From positions 75,358,501-75,422,500 of the forward strand of contig CATIUR010000003.1 in assembly GCA_949592205.1 (NCBI GenBank): a DNA stretch of 64,000 nucleotides. Direction: 5' to 3'. Position 1 is the stretch's first letter; the number at the start of each line of letters is the position of its first letter. This DNA comes from Helichrysum umbraculigerum. Lineage: Eukaryota > Streptophyta > Magnoliopsida > Asterales > Asteraceae. Of this stretch, positions 9,986-21,833 are shown one piece after another. Below the pieces are notes generated by a model. The model worked only from the letters and a program-made list of their open reading frames with translations. It was not told the origin of the DNA and did not search any database. The position numbers and the translations under genes were made by a program.

Positions 9986-12366
9986 TTCTACCCCATTTAC
10001 ATCATTTGACTTTGGTTTCAGACATTATTACTATTATTATCTTGTGTTTATTTGGCTACTGTTACACCTTACTTTTGGAACCTATTTGTATCAGCCACTA
10101 GTTGGTTGATCACTCTATCCGTATTTACATTATGCTATTACTTATTATGTTTTATTTTCTTTCTGTTTAATAAGTAGAAATGTTGTGATGTATGAACGTG
10201 GAAAAAGGCGACATGACGCACTTTCAAGAAGAAAATCCGTGAAGTCAAAAGGCAACCCGAACCAGTTTTCAATATTTGCAGACTGCGGAACATTCAAACA
10301 TCTCATGGAGGGGCCTCGTTCTTCTCAAAACTTCCTTGTATCCAAGCACTTCAAAAGAACTAAGTGTGGGATCACTCCCCACACCACAAACACTTATCAA
10401 AATCACTCCAACTTCTTCAAAAACTAAAGTATGGGATTCTACACCATAAGGATCCCCACTTAAAAGAATTGAAGTTGATTTCTGATAACGTTGGATACAT
10501 GACACCGGATAACCCCGTATGAAGCTTGATGTCCTTCAAGAAGAATGCAGAAGAAAGCTCACTTCGACTCTCTCTCCTGCAAAATTTCACATGCTTCAAA
10601 ACGTTATCTGGGGAGTTTCTTAACCTTCTATCCATTTCATGATCACATATATTCTGTCTCGTTAGCTTGTTATATTCTACACCCTATCCTGAGCTTATCA
10701 CTAAGTGTGGGATTCAAACCCAAATTTAACACTTAAGAAACATTTTCTTACATGTTCAAACTCTAAGTGTGGGATTTTACCTCCAGTAAAAACTCAACTC
10801 AAGAGAACATTAGGGACAATGTTCCTCTAAGTGTGGGATAGCAAGGTATAGAATACCTTGGATAATTTTAGGCAATTTTTATGTCCAAAATAGCATTACT
10901 CAGAAAATGTTTTCCCAAATAACGAATTTTTCAAACAATTTTTTTCAAAAAGAATTTTTCAAACAAATTTTTTCAAAAAATTTAAAATTATGAGTTAAAT
11001 TATGAAACTAAACTCTAAGTTTTTGAGTTAAATACTTTCGAAAAGAATCATTCTCGAAATATGAGTAAGGTATTTTGGAATATAGGGAAAATAAGGTAGA
11101 AATTTCTCGAGCAAGAAACAATAATCTGAAAGGAGCATGGCTAGGCATATACAACCCTATTTTGTAGTGAGGTATCTTGAGCCTAAAAGCATTCATCTTT
11201 AATGCTTCACTTTCATTTCTTGTGTGTGCTGATGCTTGCATCTCTGAATTAGAACTTGCTCCAGACATACGTTTCAAGACCACATTGGTGTGTACCGTAC
11301 GCGGTATAGGTGCAGCTAGATGACCTTGACATTCCTTAGGATTTAAACCCAATTCTTACATATCTCTTCAAGCCCAAAACCCTTCCGATACTTACTTTCA
11401 GTATCGATGATCCGCCTAGTAAACCCTGTTGAGCCTAAACCTTTCGTTTCATAAAAACCCTCATACTCAAACCCTACTCACCCAAAATTCCCAAAACCTT
11501 ATCTTAGAATTTCTAAGGTCGTGAAAAACATCTTTTGGAACATCTTCTTCAATTATGCTCTAAAGTCTTCCTCTTCTGTGTACTCTAAAAAGTCAAAGTG
11601 CGAAAAATTGGCACAACAAAAGAAATTGAGGTTCAAGATCAAAGATCATAGTTCCGAAAAGGATTTCTGAAAGGATCAACATAAAAAATCCTTAGAAATT
11701 CTCTGGCAAAGAAGTTCTGAAGAAGAAAAGAAAAATAAAAAGTAGAAAATCAAGAAAAGAAAAAGAAACATTTCCATCAAATAAAGCTGAGTGCTTCAAG
11801 TATCACCTTCTCAAGAAAAATTCGATAGAAGACGAGCAGCTACAAAATCCTCTGTTCCATTCTGAAATAAAGTTTTTCACTATCTTTGAGTTTTAAGATA
11901 AGTCAAACCCTTACAACCAAACATATACCACTACCCATACCCTTAAACCTCACAAAACACTACCACCCGTTGAATGTCTTGGGATAGTTAGCACCGTCCT
12001 CACCTAAGTGGTGGAGATCCGATTCTCGACCAAGCTTATGACGATGAGTGCTGCATGACTGGCTTATTTGAGCGATTTCAATTGTTCTAGATTATTAGGG
12101 AACCCGATACACTTTGAGTGAATTGAGTGACCACCTTTAGTGAGATCGCCTAGTCATGTGTACTCCAAGATCACGAGAATTGGTAGTATGCTTGATGATA
12201 ATTGCTTCTTGCTTCTGAAAGGATCATCTTATCCTTTCCCTTATTCTTAAACAGTCTTAATCATATTAGAAGTGGTATCATTTTGAAATTATTTTGACTC
12301 GCCCCTTAAAAAACCAAACTTTAAATGTTTTTCTAACTGAGTGTTGCTTGAGGACAAGCAACGCCT
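9986..12366 (+). other. Non-coding 3' internal region of element A with two conserved blocks
   Basis: No convincing gene is present. Two blocks stand out because element B keeps them while the sequence around them has diverged. Block I (11189-11350) matches 50675-50832 and includes the words AATGCTTCACTTTC and GAATTAGAACTTGCTCC. Block II (11975-12194) matches 51532-51742 and includes GATTCTCGACCAAGC and ACACTTTGAGTGAATTGAGT. The interval between them is A-rich. A 114-codon antisense frame crosses block I, but element B does not keep it open, so the conservation is more likely at the RNA or DNA level. Confidence 0.7.
10361..10839 (+). repeat. Reiterated polypurine-tract-like motif AAGTGTGGGAT (element A)
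   Basis: Exact copies of AAGTGTGGGAT lie at about 10362, 10703, 10765 and 10829, with one variant (AAAGTATGGGAT) at 10426-10437. The same word is the genuine polypurine tract at 12367-12377, just before the 3' LTR. The inverted copy A' shows the reverse-complement words at about 63559, 63621 and 63684. Element B has three copies plus its polypurine tract. Confidence 0.85.
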
Positions 12367-12381
12367 AAGTGTGGGATAACT
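12367..12381 (+). promoter_or_regulatory. Polypurine tract of element A
   Basis: AAGTGTGGGATAACT directly precedes the 3' LTR start TGATGT at 12382. The upstream phrase GAGGACAAGCAA is shared with element B (51903-51914) and A'. Confidence 0.8.
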
Positions 12382-14765
12382 TGATGTGACTCAAATAGTC
12401 ATGTTTTTAAGGGCAATATCCCGCACTTTTTGGACAAAACTTTAGTGAAAACATTCCAAAATGATCATTATTTACTAAATTTCACTAAAGTGGTCTAAAT
12501 ATAGGCGTTGCTGCAAAAATCACCTAAAACGTCCAAATAACAAGCAAATCAGGACGAATAAACGTGCACAAAATCACCCGGCCTCATTTACCTTATATAG
12601 ATCACATTCTAACTTCATCATATGATAAAACAGGTAAAATCGAGACGGGAAAATCAAGAATCAGGCAAATCGGATAAAGAACGGAGAAGACTGAGCAGTA
12701 TCAGACCCTAATAAGTCATTTCGGCTATGCTTGAGCTATACACATCCAATTATAGTGAAGTTGGCATCATTAGAAGCGTAACGGAATTACGAAACCACAG
12801 GCGAAAGAATCAGGTCAAACGGACGCATAACGAAGGAGATACACGCGTTTTAAGCAACGAACGAAATCAGACGAACACCGTATACGGCCCTGGGAACCGT
12901 ATACGGCCCCACAGAGACCGTATACGGCCTACCTAACACCGTATACGGCCCTACCAAGGTCGTATATGGCCCCCTGTACCCTGTATCGTGCATCGTTTGC
13001 TTGTACGTGCTGTTTCGCGAGTTGTACGGCTGATTTTTGAGCTTTGCCTATAAATAGGGGATCACTCCTCCTCATTTTACACACCTCAACACATTCACAC
13101 ATTTCTCATTCTCTCACTTTTCTTATTTCTCTCTTTTCTTTCACTTTCTCTCTCTAACTTTCTCTCTCTAACTTTCTCTCTCTAGCACCACTCTTAGGAG
13201 TTAGAGGAGAAAGGTTAGGGTTGAGCTTACGGTTCGAGTCTAGAGGAAGTTTTAGCTTGGTAATCTTGTTGTAACGAGCTTTTCAAGTTCAGACTATTTG
13301 TAATCCTCAGTATTACACTGCTGTATTCTCGATGATATCTAAACTTTACTTACTGTTATAATGCTTGTGCTTTATGTTATTTCAGTTTGTATTCTGCATA
13401 TTGCCATGTTTATAGAGTAGTTTAATATTGTGATTGTTGAAATGTAGATATTAGGAGTAGGGATGATGTTAAATTAATGTTTCATTTATACGATTGGAAA
13501 TTGTTATGCTGTGTATCTGGTTAAGCTTATCCTGAATATAGATCTAGTCTCTCATCACCCTTTCCAGACTTTCACGTGACTGTTGCCCTAGGATAGGATC
13601 TGATCAACCCTAATACTATGAATATACAGTTATCTCCAGTTACAGTATGAAACTATGAACTTTCCTTTTAAAAGGCACGGTACTTCGTATAGCGTTGGAA
13701 ACACCTCGTGTGGAGTACAAATACGTGGAAGCTAAGGAAATGCCATGGATTGTTTCATCGTGAATTACCTAGAAGTGATCCTTCTAGAACTGTGGTCTAG
13801 GAATCAAAGCTGTGGAAATGCTTGTTGCACTGTACACCGTTAGTACACCTAAGATTTGGAACACTGTGGAAATGCTTAAATGCCCAGTACACCGTCAGTA
13901 CATCTAGGGTTTGGAACACTGTGGAAATGCCTAATTGCCCTGTACACCGTGATTATTCCTAGGGATGAACGCCTGACTGTAAAGGAGGGTCTATATTTAT
14001 GATGGTTAAGTATGTGCTTCAATAGAAACAATACAGGGTAGTGTCAATCATATACCTAGACATGCAAAACCCTAATCACACCAATAGTTTAACATACACA
14101 GGATACAATCAGTATTTGCTATAATAAAAGTAAATAGACGATTAGGTGTTAAGAAAGGTAAGTAAATACAATTGCGGTCTGTTGCCTTATGCCTGATCCC
14201 TAGAACATTTAGGGTGACTTTGTCTTAGCTAAGCAAAGGCTCAGGAGGGTTTGAAAACAGCCTGATCTGATCAGAATCATGATAACCTAGGATTCCAGTG
14301 ACATATGTTTCTAGGGTTTCACCTGAACGTAGGGTCCTAGTGTTTACACCGAAAGTATGTCTACTCTTATTCTGGTAAATCTCCAATCAATTTTATAATG
14401 AACATCATCCCGGAACCCTAGTATCCAAGTTTCAGCAATCACATCTCTACCTGTCTGCTTAAACCCTAATTTCATTTCTCGTTATTTACTTTTCTGCATT
14501 TAGGATAATTAGAAAACCAAATCAATCCAAAAATCTATCTACCTACCCCCATCCTAATTGCGACCATAATCTTTGGTGACCCGCTTTATTTCAATTCGCT
14601 CCGATTTAAGAACGACCTCGAGTTATACTTACTGCTTGCTCCCAAGGTAGGTAGTACTTATAGTTTGAGCCCCAGCTCATATAAATTTAAAACTCACTGT
14701 CCGCCGCTTCTGTTGCTGTTGGAACAACGACCGGAGTTAAATCCGACCGACCGGTAGGGGTGACG
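12382..14765 (+). repeat. Element A 3' LTR
   Basis: Near-identical to 2527-4899. It carries the palindrome array (five positions from 12878, the fifth degraded), TATAAATA at 13049-13056 and one extra ~15-bp CT-rich unit near 13150-13180. It stops at GTGACG, three bases short of the expected GTGACGACA, where it meets truncated chromovirus LTR sequence. Confidence 0.92.
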
Positions 14766-15782
14766 GGAGATTCTATTACATAATCATAATATACAAAAGA
14801 TAATGCTAAGAATCTCCGTTAGATGTAATGTAGAAATCATGCGACTCTAGCTAGTGTCCTGGAGAAATCCTACTCCGTTTGTGTACCTGAGATACAATGC
14901 TAAAAAGTGTCAACCAAAAGGTTGGTAAATCTTACAGGTTTAGTAGTAAAGTAATCGTTATGAACCACAAGTATGTACCAGCGTTGCTGTCAAGCAAAGT
15001 AAGTAAGTAAGTATATCAGTAGGTCAACACAGTTGCCATGAGCTCATAAGTTGAAGCTTAACAGTGCGTAAGTATGATTTAATCAAGTATCATATAAAGT
15101 ACCCCCATGAGTGCTATCCCGGACACTCATATGTAACAAATAATAATATGCCCGTTTCTACGGTAAAATCCTTGGTAGCGCTACTACCCCAGGCAGGGAT
15201 TGTCAGTCCCAAATGGATCCATTTACTAGTACTCGCGTTTAAGTCCATAACTAACAACTTACGATAGGAGGCTTTCAGTGGATAAATAGTACTCATGCAA
15301 TGTGTGTAAAAAAAGTAGTATAGGCAGTCCAGTACTCGTGTTCATGCGTAAAACAGTAAGCAAAGTATCTCACCCCAAGTAGAAAACAGTAAAAAGTAGG
15401 GCTGTAAGACTCACCTGAGACTAGTAAGTACGTATATGAAATCAATCAAGTAAAGCGGATGTAAGTCCGTAGGCGTGTCGGATGTAAGTCTGTATATCGG
15501 TTCTCTGAACCCTGCAACCTTCTGGCGTCCGAAACGCACAAGGTTGTAAGTAAATAAGTTGGTGTCTTGAAAGATCACCCATGCTAGTTGTCCACTCAAC
15601 TAAGAAATGTCCAAGTGTTTGTTCAGTATTTCGTTTGTAGTTTGAAAACAAGTATGGCCCGTTGGTGATGGTTTGTAATAATAATCCCAAAAGCGTTATT
15701 ATTATATGTATCGTTGTATCAGGTTTTGTTGTTTGTGAGCATTCGACACTTAGTGTGAAAGTATTTACGAACTGTTAATGAC

Positions 15783-15836
15783 GGGGGTCCGGGGGCAGCG
15801 CCCCTGGTAGCGGGGTCCAAGGGGCAGAGCCCCTGG
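15783..15836. repeat. Pair of GC-rich hairpins in the LTR relic
   Basis: GGGGTCC followed by GGGGC-AGC-GCCCC, then GGGGTCC followed by GGGGC-AGA-GCCCC. These are two near-identical ~28-bp units, each with a perfect 5-bp GC stem and a 3-base loop, set in AT-rich DNA. Confidence 0.75.
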
Positions 15837-15954
15837 CTAGGAAAATTTTTATTTCTACTACATTACTTTGGTGAAAAATGCATCGGAAATTCAAAATCGG
15901 GAAATTTGACCAAGGTTGGCCGCGGATTGAAATTGTTGTGCGAACTGAGATTGA

Positions 15955-16100
15955 ATTCGCAAGACAAAGTGGTTTCGCAAGTCTCGACTCGCAGGACAGG
16001 TCGGTTCGCAGGTCAGGTCAGTTTGCAGGTCAGGTCGATTCGCAGGTTTCCGTTCATTTCGCAGGACGAACTATGAACTGGGGTCTCAGTTCGCAGGATG
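15955..16100. repeat. TTCGCAGG short-repeat array in the LTR relic
   Basis: About eight copies of TTCGCARG or close variants, at intervals of 15-19 bp for most of the array with a longer gap before the last copy. Several are followed by ACAGGTC or TCAGGTC. The array lies at the same LTR position as the unrelated TGCGACACAA array in the neighbouring solo LTR. Confidence 0.7.
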
Positions 16101-16451
16101 AACTGTTCGTATTTTTAAACTATAAAAACGCATTTTAAGTGGGTTTTGGACATAATTTCATTGTGTAAACGTTCTAGCATGTAAATAAAAGATTTATAAG
16201 TAATTTTAAAAGAGTTAGAAGGTTCCATACCAAGAAATCGAAAACGAAAAAGATGAAGATGGAGAGCTCGAGTTGGTGATCGTTCCTTCTTGAATCCACT
16301 CCATGAAATGGTGCATTTTTGGTGAAGTTTTTGGGTGGTTTGGGCTACCGATTTGAGTGAAGAAAAAAAGAGGGATTGAGAGTAGTGGGTCTATGTGTGT
16401 GTGTAAAAGTGAAGAAGAAAATGAAGTATAAAGGGGAAATGGGTGGGTCGG

Positions 16452-18846
16452 TGTAACACCCCCAAATTTAATGATTTGCGGAAGCACGATTTGGATGTTA
16501 CTAATCAATAATCACAACACTTAAGATATAATGAACGACCACTATATGCGTCGTTTTGAACTTGTATTGATAAAACAAAAGTTTACATCAAAAATATTGT
16601 TTACATTAGCTCAGCTTGAAATTGAGAGATTTAAGTACATAATTAATCTATACAAAATATAATAATGCAGCTAAATCTCTGATTGTTTGCATGATGACTC
16701 GAGCTAATTGATCCTTACTTGAGCAGTCCAACCTACTGCTGGTCACCTGTGATACATGCTAAAATTGGTCAGCGAAACGCTGGTGAGCTCACAGGTTTGT
16801 ATGTCAACACATATTGTATGGACCGCAAGATTTATAATTGAATTTAAGGTGCAATTAAGCAAAATAAAAGTTATACAGCCATGAGCACATAGTCTGAGCT
16901 TAACTTGAGTTGTCAGGCCCACTTAAGGAAACCTAACTTGAAATGCCTCCTACGAGTGCCTAATCCACACTCGTCTTCCCAAATGCTAATACGTCCGTTT
17001 GATCAGTTAGTGCTTGCTAACCCGGATGAGGATTGTCAATCCTATATGATATCATATACTAACATTCACGCTACTACGTATTACCAGACTATGCTATGGA
17101 GGGCTTTAAATTGATTAGCTTGAAACTCATGTAGTATTTGATTTGATTTGTACTTGCGTTCAACTTGTAAAACAAAACGAGCAATAATATCACACCCCTG
17201 ATTGAAAAGCGGTAAAATAGGGGCCATGAGACTCACCTGAGTCTTGAAAGTTTGAATTAATAACTTGGATTGATTTGCCTTGAAGTGTTGTCCGAAGACT
17301 CGTAACCTGAAGGTGTCAATGACACGCGATGGTTATTAATTGTTTAGGCATCTCGAAAGACTACCTTTGTAGTTGTTTGCCCAACTCACCCCTATTTGGT
17401 TGATTGACTTGTCCAAATTACTACGATTTGGTTGATCGACTTGTATATTTGAAAACGTGTACGGCCTGTTGGTGATTATTTTGTAATGAAATTCTCAACG
17501 TTATTATCTTGTTTTCCGAAGTATTATGCTTGTATCGTATGTACCAATGTATATCCGAAGTCATGTAGTTTGAAAGTTTAAGGTTTTACAAATCCAACAC
17601 TTAGTGAAAATCTGAGTTTTTAAACATTCTGTTTTATGCGACACAATATGCGACATAAAGTTGATAATGCGACACAATGGTTGTGTCGCATACAAGTGCG
17701 ACACAAGAGCTTAGCGACACAAGGGTTGTGTCGCATAAGCGGATAATGTTGATTTAACAGCGACATAATGAGTGTGTCGTATGATAATTGCGACATAAGG
17801 TGCGACATAACATTGTGTCGCAAAAGGTCCGACATAACTGGGTTTTTATGACACAAAATACGACATAAGTGATTTTACACGACACAATATGCGACACAAG
17901 TCTTGTGTCGCAAGGATGAACATCAGCCCAGAACCCAGCGGCTGTCGATATTTTCCAACCCAAAACTCAAATCTAACTCATTTTTAAGCTATAAAATCGT
18001 GTTTCCCCCTTAGTAATGGATATCTATACACTTGAATAAACCGTTAATATGTAAAAATAAGCTAAAACGAGAGATTTCGGGATTTTGTCGGAAACTTACA
18101 AAGTGTCGAATCGAAAATCCGAAAAGATGAGGTTGTAGATCGTTGCGTGGTGGTTCCTTTTCTCTAAAAATCTTCGGGATTGGAGGTCGTTTAGTGTTGT
18201 TATTTGTCGATTTAAGTGATTTTTGGTGTGGTTTGTTTTTGAGAGAAAATGAAGAGGAGAGAGAGGAAGTAAAGATGAGAAATGAAGAAAAAGATGGTGG
18301 TGATGAGATGGTAAAGGGGGCCGGCCCACTTGGGCCCCACCCAAGTGGTTGGCTCCCATCTTTCATCTCCGAGTATACGCGCTCCGTGCGATATTCGCTT
18401 TCCCGTTCGTTTAAACGTTGAATAATTATTTTATACGTTTAATTATAAGTTTTAAAATGCGAATATTTATTCAATATCATACTTGGGTTATAAAATATAA
18501 CTTGGATTTGTTTCAAGTGTTTGCGAGTTTACATTTTAACCGTGAAGACGTTATTTGTACGATACGAAATGAATATGAAATATTATCAAAATAATATTGT
18601 GGATATAATTGTATTATTAAATAATGTTATACCATTTAATAAAATTGTTCACCAACGTCCGTATTAATTGAACCGAATTACATTCGATTTGAACTTGTAC
18701 GATTTAATCAAATCGCATAATACTTGTATATATATTCAACAATATATATATATTGATTGATACATTAATTAGCCTAACAAAACTAATTACATGTATTAAC
18801 AGTTGATTAGGTACTAATCAATAGTCCTAATTTGACGGGTGTCACA
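16452..18846 (-). mobile_element. Solo chromovirus-type LTR with target duplication GTCGG
   Basis: A 2395-bp LTR bounded by TGTAACACCCCC on the left and GGGTGTCACA on the right (minus-strand start TGTGACACCC). It is flanked by GTCGG at 16447-16451 and 18847-18851. It is related to, but clearly diverged from, the LTRs of the complete gypsy element next to it. No internal region is present, so it arose by recombination between the two LTRs of an earlier insertion. It sits inside the older LTR relic. Confidence 0.9.
17636..17912. repeat. Array of TGCGACACAA hairpin motifs in the solo LTR
   Basis: About 18 copies of TGCGACAYAA or its inverse TTGTGTCGCA within 280 bp. Adjacent inverted copies form hairpins with 3-base loops: 17668-17690 (10-bp perfect stem), 17714-17734 (9-bp perfect stem) and 17890-17912 (10-bp perfect stem). 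A near-perfect one is at 17801-17822. The complete gypsy LTRs lack this array. Confidence 0.9.
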
Positions 18847-18851
18847 GTCGG

Positions 18852-18928
18852 TTTGGGTTCGCGGGTTTGGGCCGACCCTTTAGGGTCTCGGGCTTGCATG
18901 TTCCCGTTTTCGTTTGCCCGATCGTATA
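18852..18928 (-). mobile_element. Old LTR relic, part 2
   Basis: A short piece of the older LTR lying between the solo LTR and the complete gypsy element. It aligns with the LTR segment that follows the 'ggtgggtaggtggtccc' region. It ends with GTATA (18924-18928), which is duplicated at 29847-29851. Confidence 0.75.
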
Positions 18929-21799
18929 TTTCGCACCCCCTAATTCGGGTTGCGGAAGCGGGTCGGTTCGGGGCGCGACTAATCAATAACAAAGCACACC
19001 AGATATATAATGAACGACCACTACATGCGTCGTTTTACAAATTAAATTGATTAACGTAAAAGTCTACATACGTTTTACAAAAGACGAGTTCGCATAGATA
19101 TTTGAGAGATTCTAATACATATCTAATTTATACAAAATATAGAAATGCAGGGAAATCTCATGATGTTTATATGATTGCATGCGACTCGAGCTACAGTATC
19201 CTGATGGGCAGTCCAGCCTACTGCTGAGTACCTGAGATAACATGCTAAAAGGTCAGCTAAAAAGCTGGTGAGCTCACAAGTTTAATATGATAAGATATGA
19301 TTTATGAACCGCAAGATTTAATGAGTTGATTTACAAAACATGTAAATAAATGAATAATGAGTATCACTGCCAAGAGCACATAGTCTGAGCTTAACTGAGG
19401 GGTCAGGATCCACCTTTAAGGACCTGAGTGAGGTGCCTCTCTATGAGTGCCTAATCTACACTCAATAATGAACAAATGATAATGCGTCCGTTTGACAGGT
19501 TAGTGCTTGCTAACTCGGACGGGGATTGTCAATCCCATATGGTACCATACACTAACATTCACGCTAAATCATATTAACAGAACTATGTTTCAGAGGACTT
19601 TGATTGATTAGATGAAAACAACTCATGCAGCATATGTGATAATTTGATACTTGCGTTCACATGTAAAACAAAACAGAGCATGTATCTCACCCCTAGGTAA
19701 AAGCATTTAAAATAGGGGCTATGAGACTCACCTGAGTCTAATGAGATGCTACTAAGCACAAATGATGATTCACAAGACAATGATGTCGATCAATCGACTG
19801 AAACCTGCAGGGCGTCTTAGACGCGCAAGGTTTTGATAAATGATTAGATGTCTTAACAGACCATCTATTCTAGTTGCTCATCCAACTAGTAATGTCCAAA
19901 TGATTAGTTTTGGATTGTTTGTATTTTGTAATTATGTACGGCCCGTTGGTGAGTTCGAATAATATTTCCAAAGTATTATTATTATGATGTTGAAATGATA
20001 TACTTATAAAGTATATTTGAAATGATTAAATGTTGTATTGTATAAGTATTAAATGTTACGTGACGTTTGATACTTATTTTGAAAAATGAATTATAAGTGT
20101 CGCATATACTGTGAAATTTAGAAAGTTTGGCGTCACACGAGTTAAGTGTCGTAGGTATATGTCATTGTCGAAAACATGGTCAATGGTCTCGGTTTGACCC
20201 GAAAATTTTACCCAACCCTTAAAATGGTTAAATGAGTTTATAAAAATTATTGGTTCGTCTCGGAGTTGACCCAAAGTGTCGGTTTTGTTAAAGCACCAAA
20301 ATAGTCCCTTAGTATTCGTTTTCTAGATTTTGGACTCACAAAACCTCTCGATTTGGACCACTTCTATTCCGATTCATACCTAGCCACAAATCACACATGT
20401 TCTAATATATGTCTAGGTCATTTCTGCATTTTATGATATTTTTGTATCCCGTTTACTATTTTTAACAAAAATAAATATGAAGGGTGGTCGGTTTCGTCTC
20501 AACAGTGAGGTCAGTCCAAAGATTAGCCTCTACACTACAAACCGTGTATTTTCAGAGGTGGCCATAGAAGAACTTTTTGTACAAGACATTCACACGAAGA
20601 TTTCGGTATAAAGTTCATGGGTTGATTCATCCTACAACTCAAGTTATAGTCGTTTTAGTGAGGGTTATTTTCTGGGACAGATTATATACTTTATATATAC
20701 TTAAGAACAACGAGTTTCAACCATGGTTTTGGACATTATCTTGTTAGATGATCAACTAAACATGTAAATAAACTTGATTTTAGGAATTATAGCAAAAGAG
20801 TTAGAGTTTCTTACAAAGAAAACGTGATCTAGTGGCGAAACAAGGTGATGTGCTCGGTTTTGGACCTCCTCTTCCTTTTCCTTGCTTCCTTCTTCAATAT
20901 GATGGTAGATTTGGGAATTTTTGGTATGGTTTTAGAGAGAGAGAGCAGAGAACGTGAGGGAGTGAGGAGAGAGTGAGAAGTGAGTGCAATTATTGATGAA
21001 ATGGGATGAAAAAGAAAAGTGATGGTGGTAGCTTTGGTCTTGACTTTTAACAAACAAGATCCACACTTTGTGGATCTTGTTTTCAAGTTTGAAAACCGGT
21101 GGGTAGGTGGTCCCACAAGGTGGTGATGACTCCAATTTTTGTTCCTCGCGTTTGCGTTCCGTGCGATGTTCGTTTCCCCGGTCGTTTCAACGTTAATGCG
21201 CGCGTTAAATAAAATATGTACGTAATATGAGTAACGATTACATTTCGATATTTTAACTTGAAGTAATACTTAATATTACTTGAAAACACTTACTAAAATG
21301 TTTGGTATCGTGACGGTATTGGTTTGCGTGATCGTTTAACGATTAATTAATTGCGTAACGTTATTAAACGTTATATTTGATTGCGCGTAATTGCGCTAAT
21401 TTTAATTGAAGTATTTTATCAAAATACTTGGAAATGAATTATAAAAATATAATTTTTATAAATTTTGTTTGTTGGGTGTGTTTTGCGCGTTTTGGTCGCG
21501 TATAACTTAATCTGTACGATACAAAATACTTATGAAATATTATCGAAATAATATTTAGAAAATCACTATGTTTATTAAATAATTTCATATTATTTAATAA
21601 TTTGAGTTCACCAACGTCCATATAGATGAATCGGAATTAGGCCGATATAATAAAATGCACGATTAAATAGAATCGCGTAAATGCGTATATTTATAAAATA
21701 CACGTAATGATACATACAATTAGCCTAACACAGAACTAATTACATGTATTAAAGCGTGATTAGGTACTAATAACTAGCCCTAATTTGTCGGGTGTCACA
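18929..21799 (-). repeat. Gypsy element 3' LTR
   Basis: Minus-strand LTR beginning TGTGACACCCGACAAATTAG (right edge 21799) and ending near GGGTGCGAAA. It is almost identical to 26977-29846. It contains short GA-rich tracts and no gene; the small frames inside it also occur in the other LTR. Confidence 0.9.
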
Positions 21800-21810
21800 T
21801 TCTCCCCTTG
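21800..21810 (-). promoter_or_regulatory. Polypurine tract of gypsy element
   Basis: The minus strand reads CAAGGGGAGAA immediately before the LTR start TGTGACACC. Confidence 0.85.
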
Positions 21811-21833
21811 TTAAGAGAATTTTGTCCTGAAAT

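Larger units (their letters stand above)
2527..14765 (+). mobile_element. Element A: Athila-like LTR retrotransposon lacking pol
   Basis: The element has two near-identical LTRs of about 2.37 kb (2527-4899 and 12382-14765). The 5' LTR is followed by a tRNA-Asp-type primer site, and the 3' LTR is preceded by a polypurine tract AAGTGTGGGATA. The ~7.5-kb interior carries ORF1 (5057-6526), a leader-intron region (7008-8257), a broken ORF2 (8258-9985) and a long non-coding tail with repeated polypurine-like motifs. I find no zinc knuckle, DTG protease, reverse transcriptase or integrase motif, so the element must be mobilised in trans. By eye the LTRs differ at about 25 substitutions plus one ~15-bp CT-rich insertion, roughly 1 percent, which indicates a recent insertion. 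The LTR begins TGATGT and should end GACGACA. The right LTR lacks the last three bases, and no target duplication is visible: the left flank is GGCAG and the right flank GGAGA. Confidence 0.9.
14766..16451 (-). mobile_element. Old chromovirus-type LTR relic, part 1 (3' portion)
   Basis: Read on the minus strand this aligns, with much divergence, to the LTRs at 18929-21799 and 26977-29846. Shared landmarks are the 'gagattctaatacat' region, the GCGACTC.AGCTA segment, the 'gagcacatagtctgagcttaac' segment and the ATGTAAATAAA...AGAGTTAGA segment. About 170 bp of its 3' end is missing at the junction with element A. The relic continues at 18852-18928 and 29852-30253, interrupted by two later insertions. 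No coding capacity is visible. Confidence 0.75.

Noticed and set aside
11008..11352. Minus-strand 114-codon frame in element A (also 63070-63258 in A')
   Set aside because: The matching region of element B is shifted and interrupted, so the frame is not conserved. The sequence conservation is better explained as non-coding.
18143..18421. 92-codon frame and overlapping minus-strand frames in the solo LTR
   Set aside because: They lie wholly inside a non-coding LTR and are low-complexity.
20829..21289. Minus-strand frames of 67-95 codons, repeated at 28877-29336
   Set aside because: They are duplicated only because both LTRs of the gypsy element contain them; no recognised domain.
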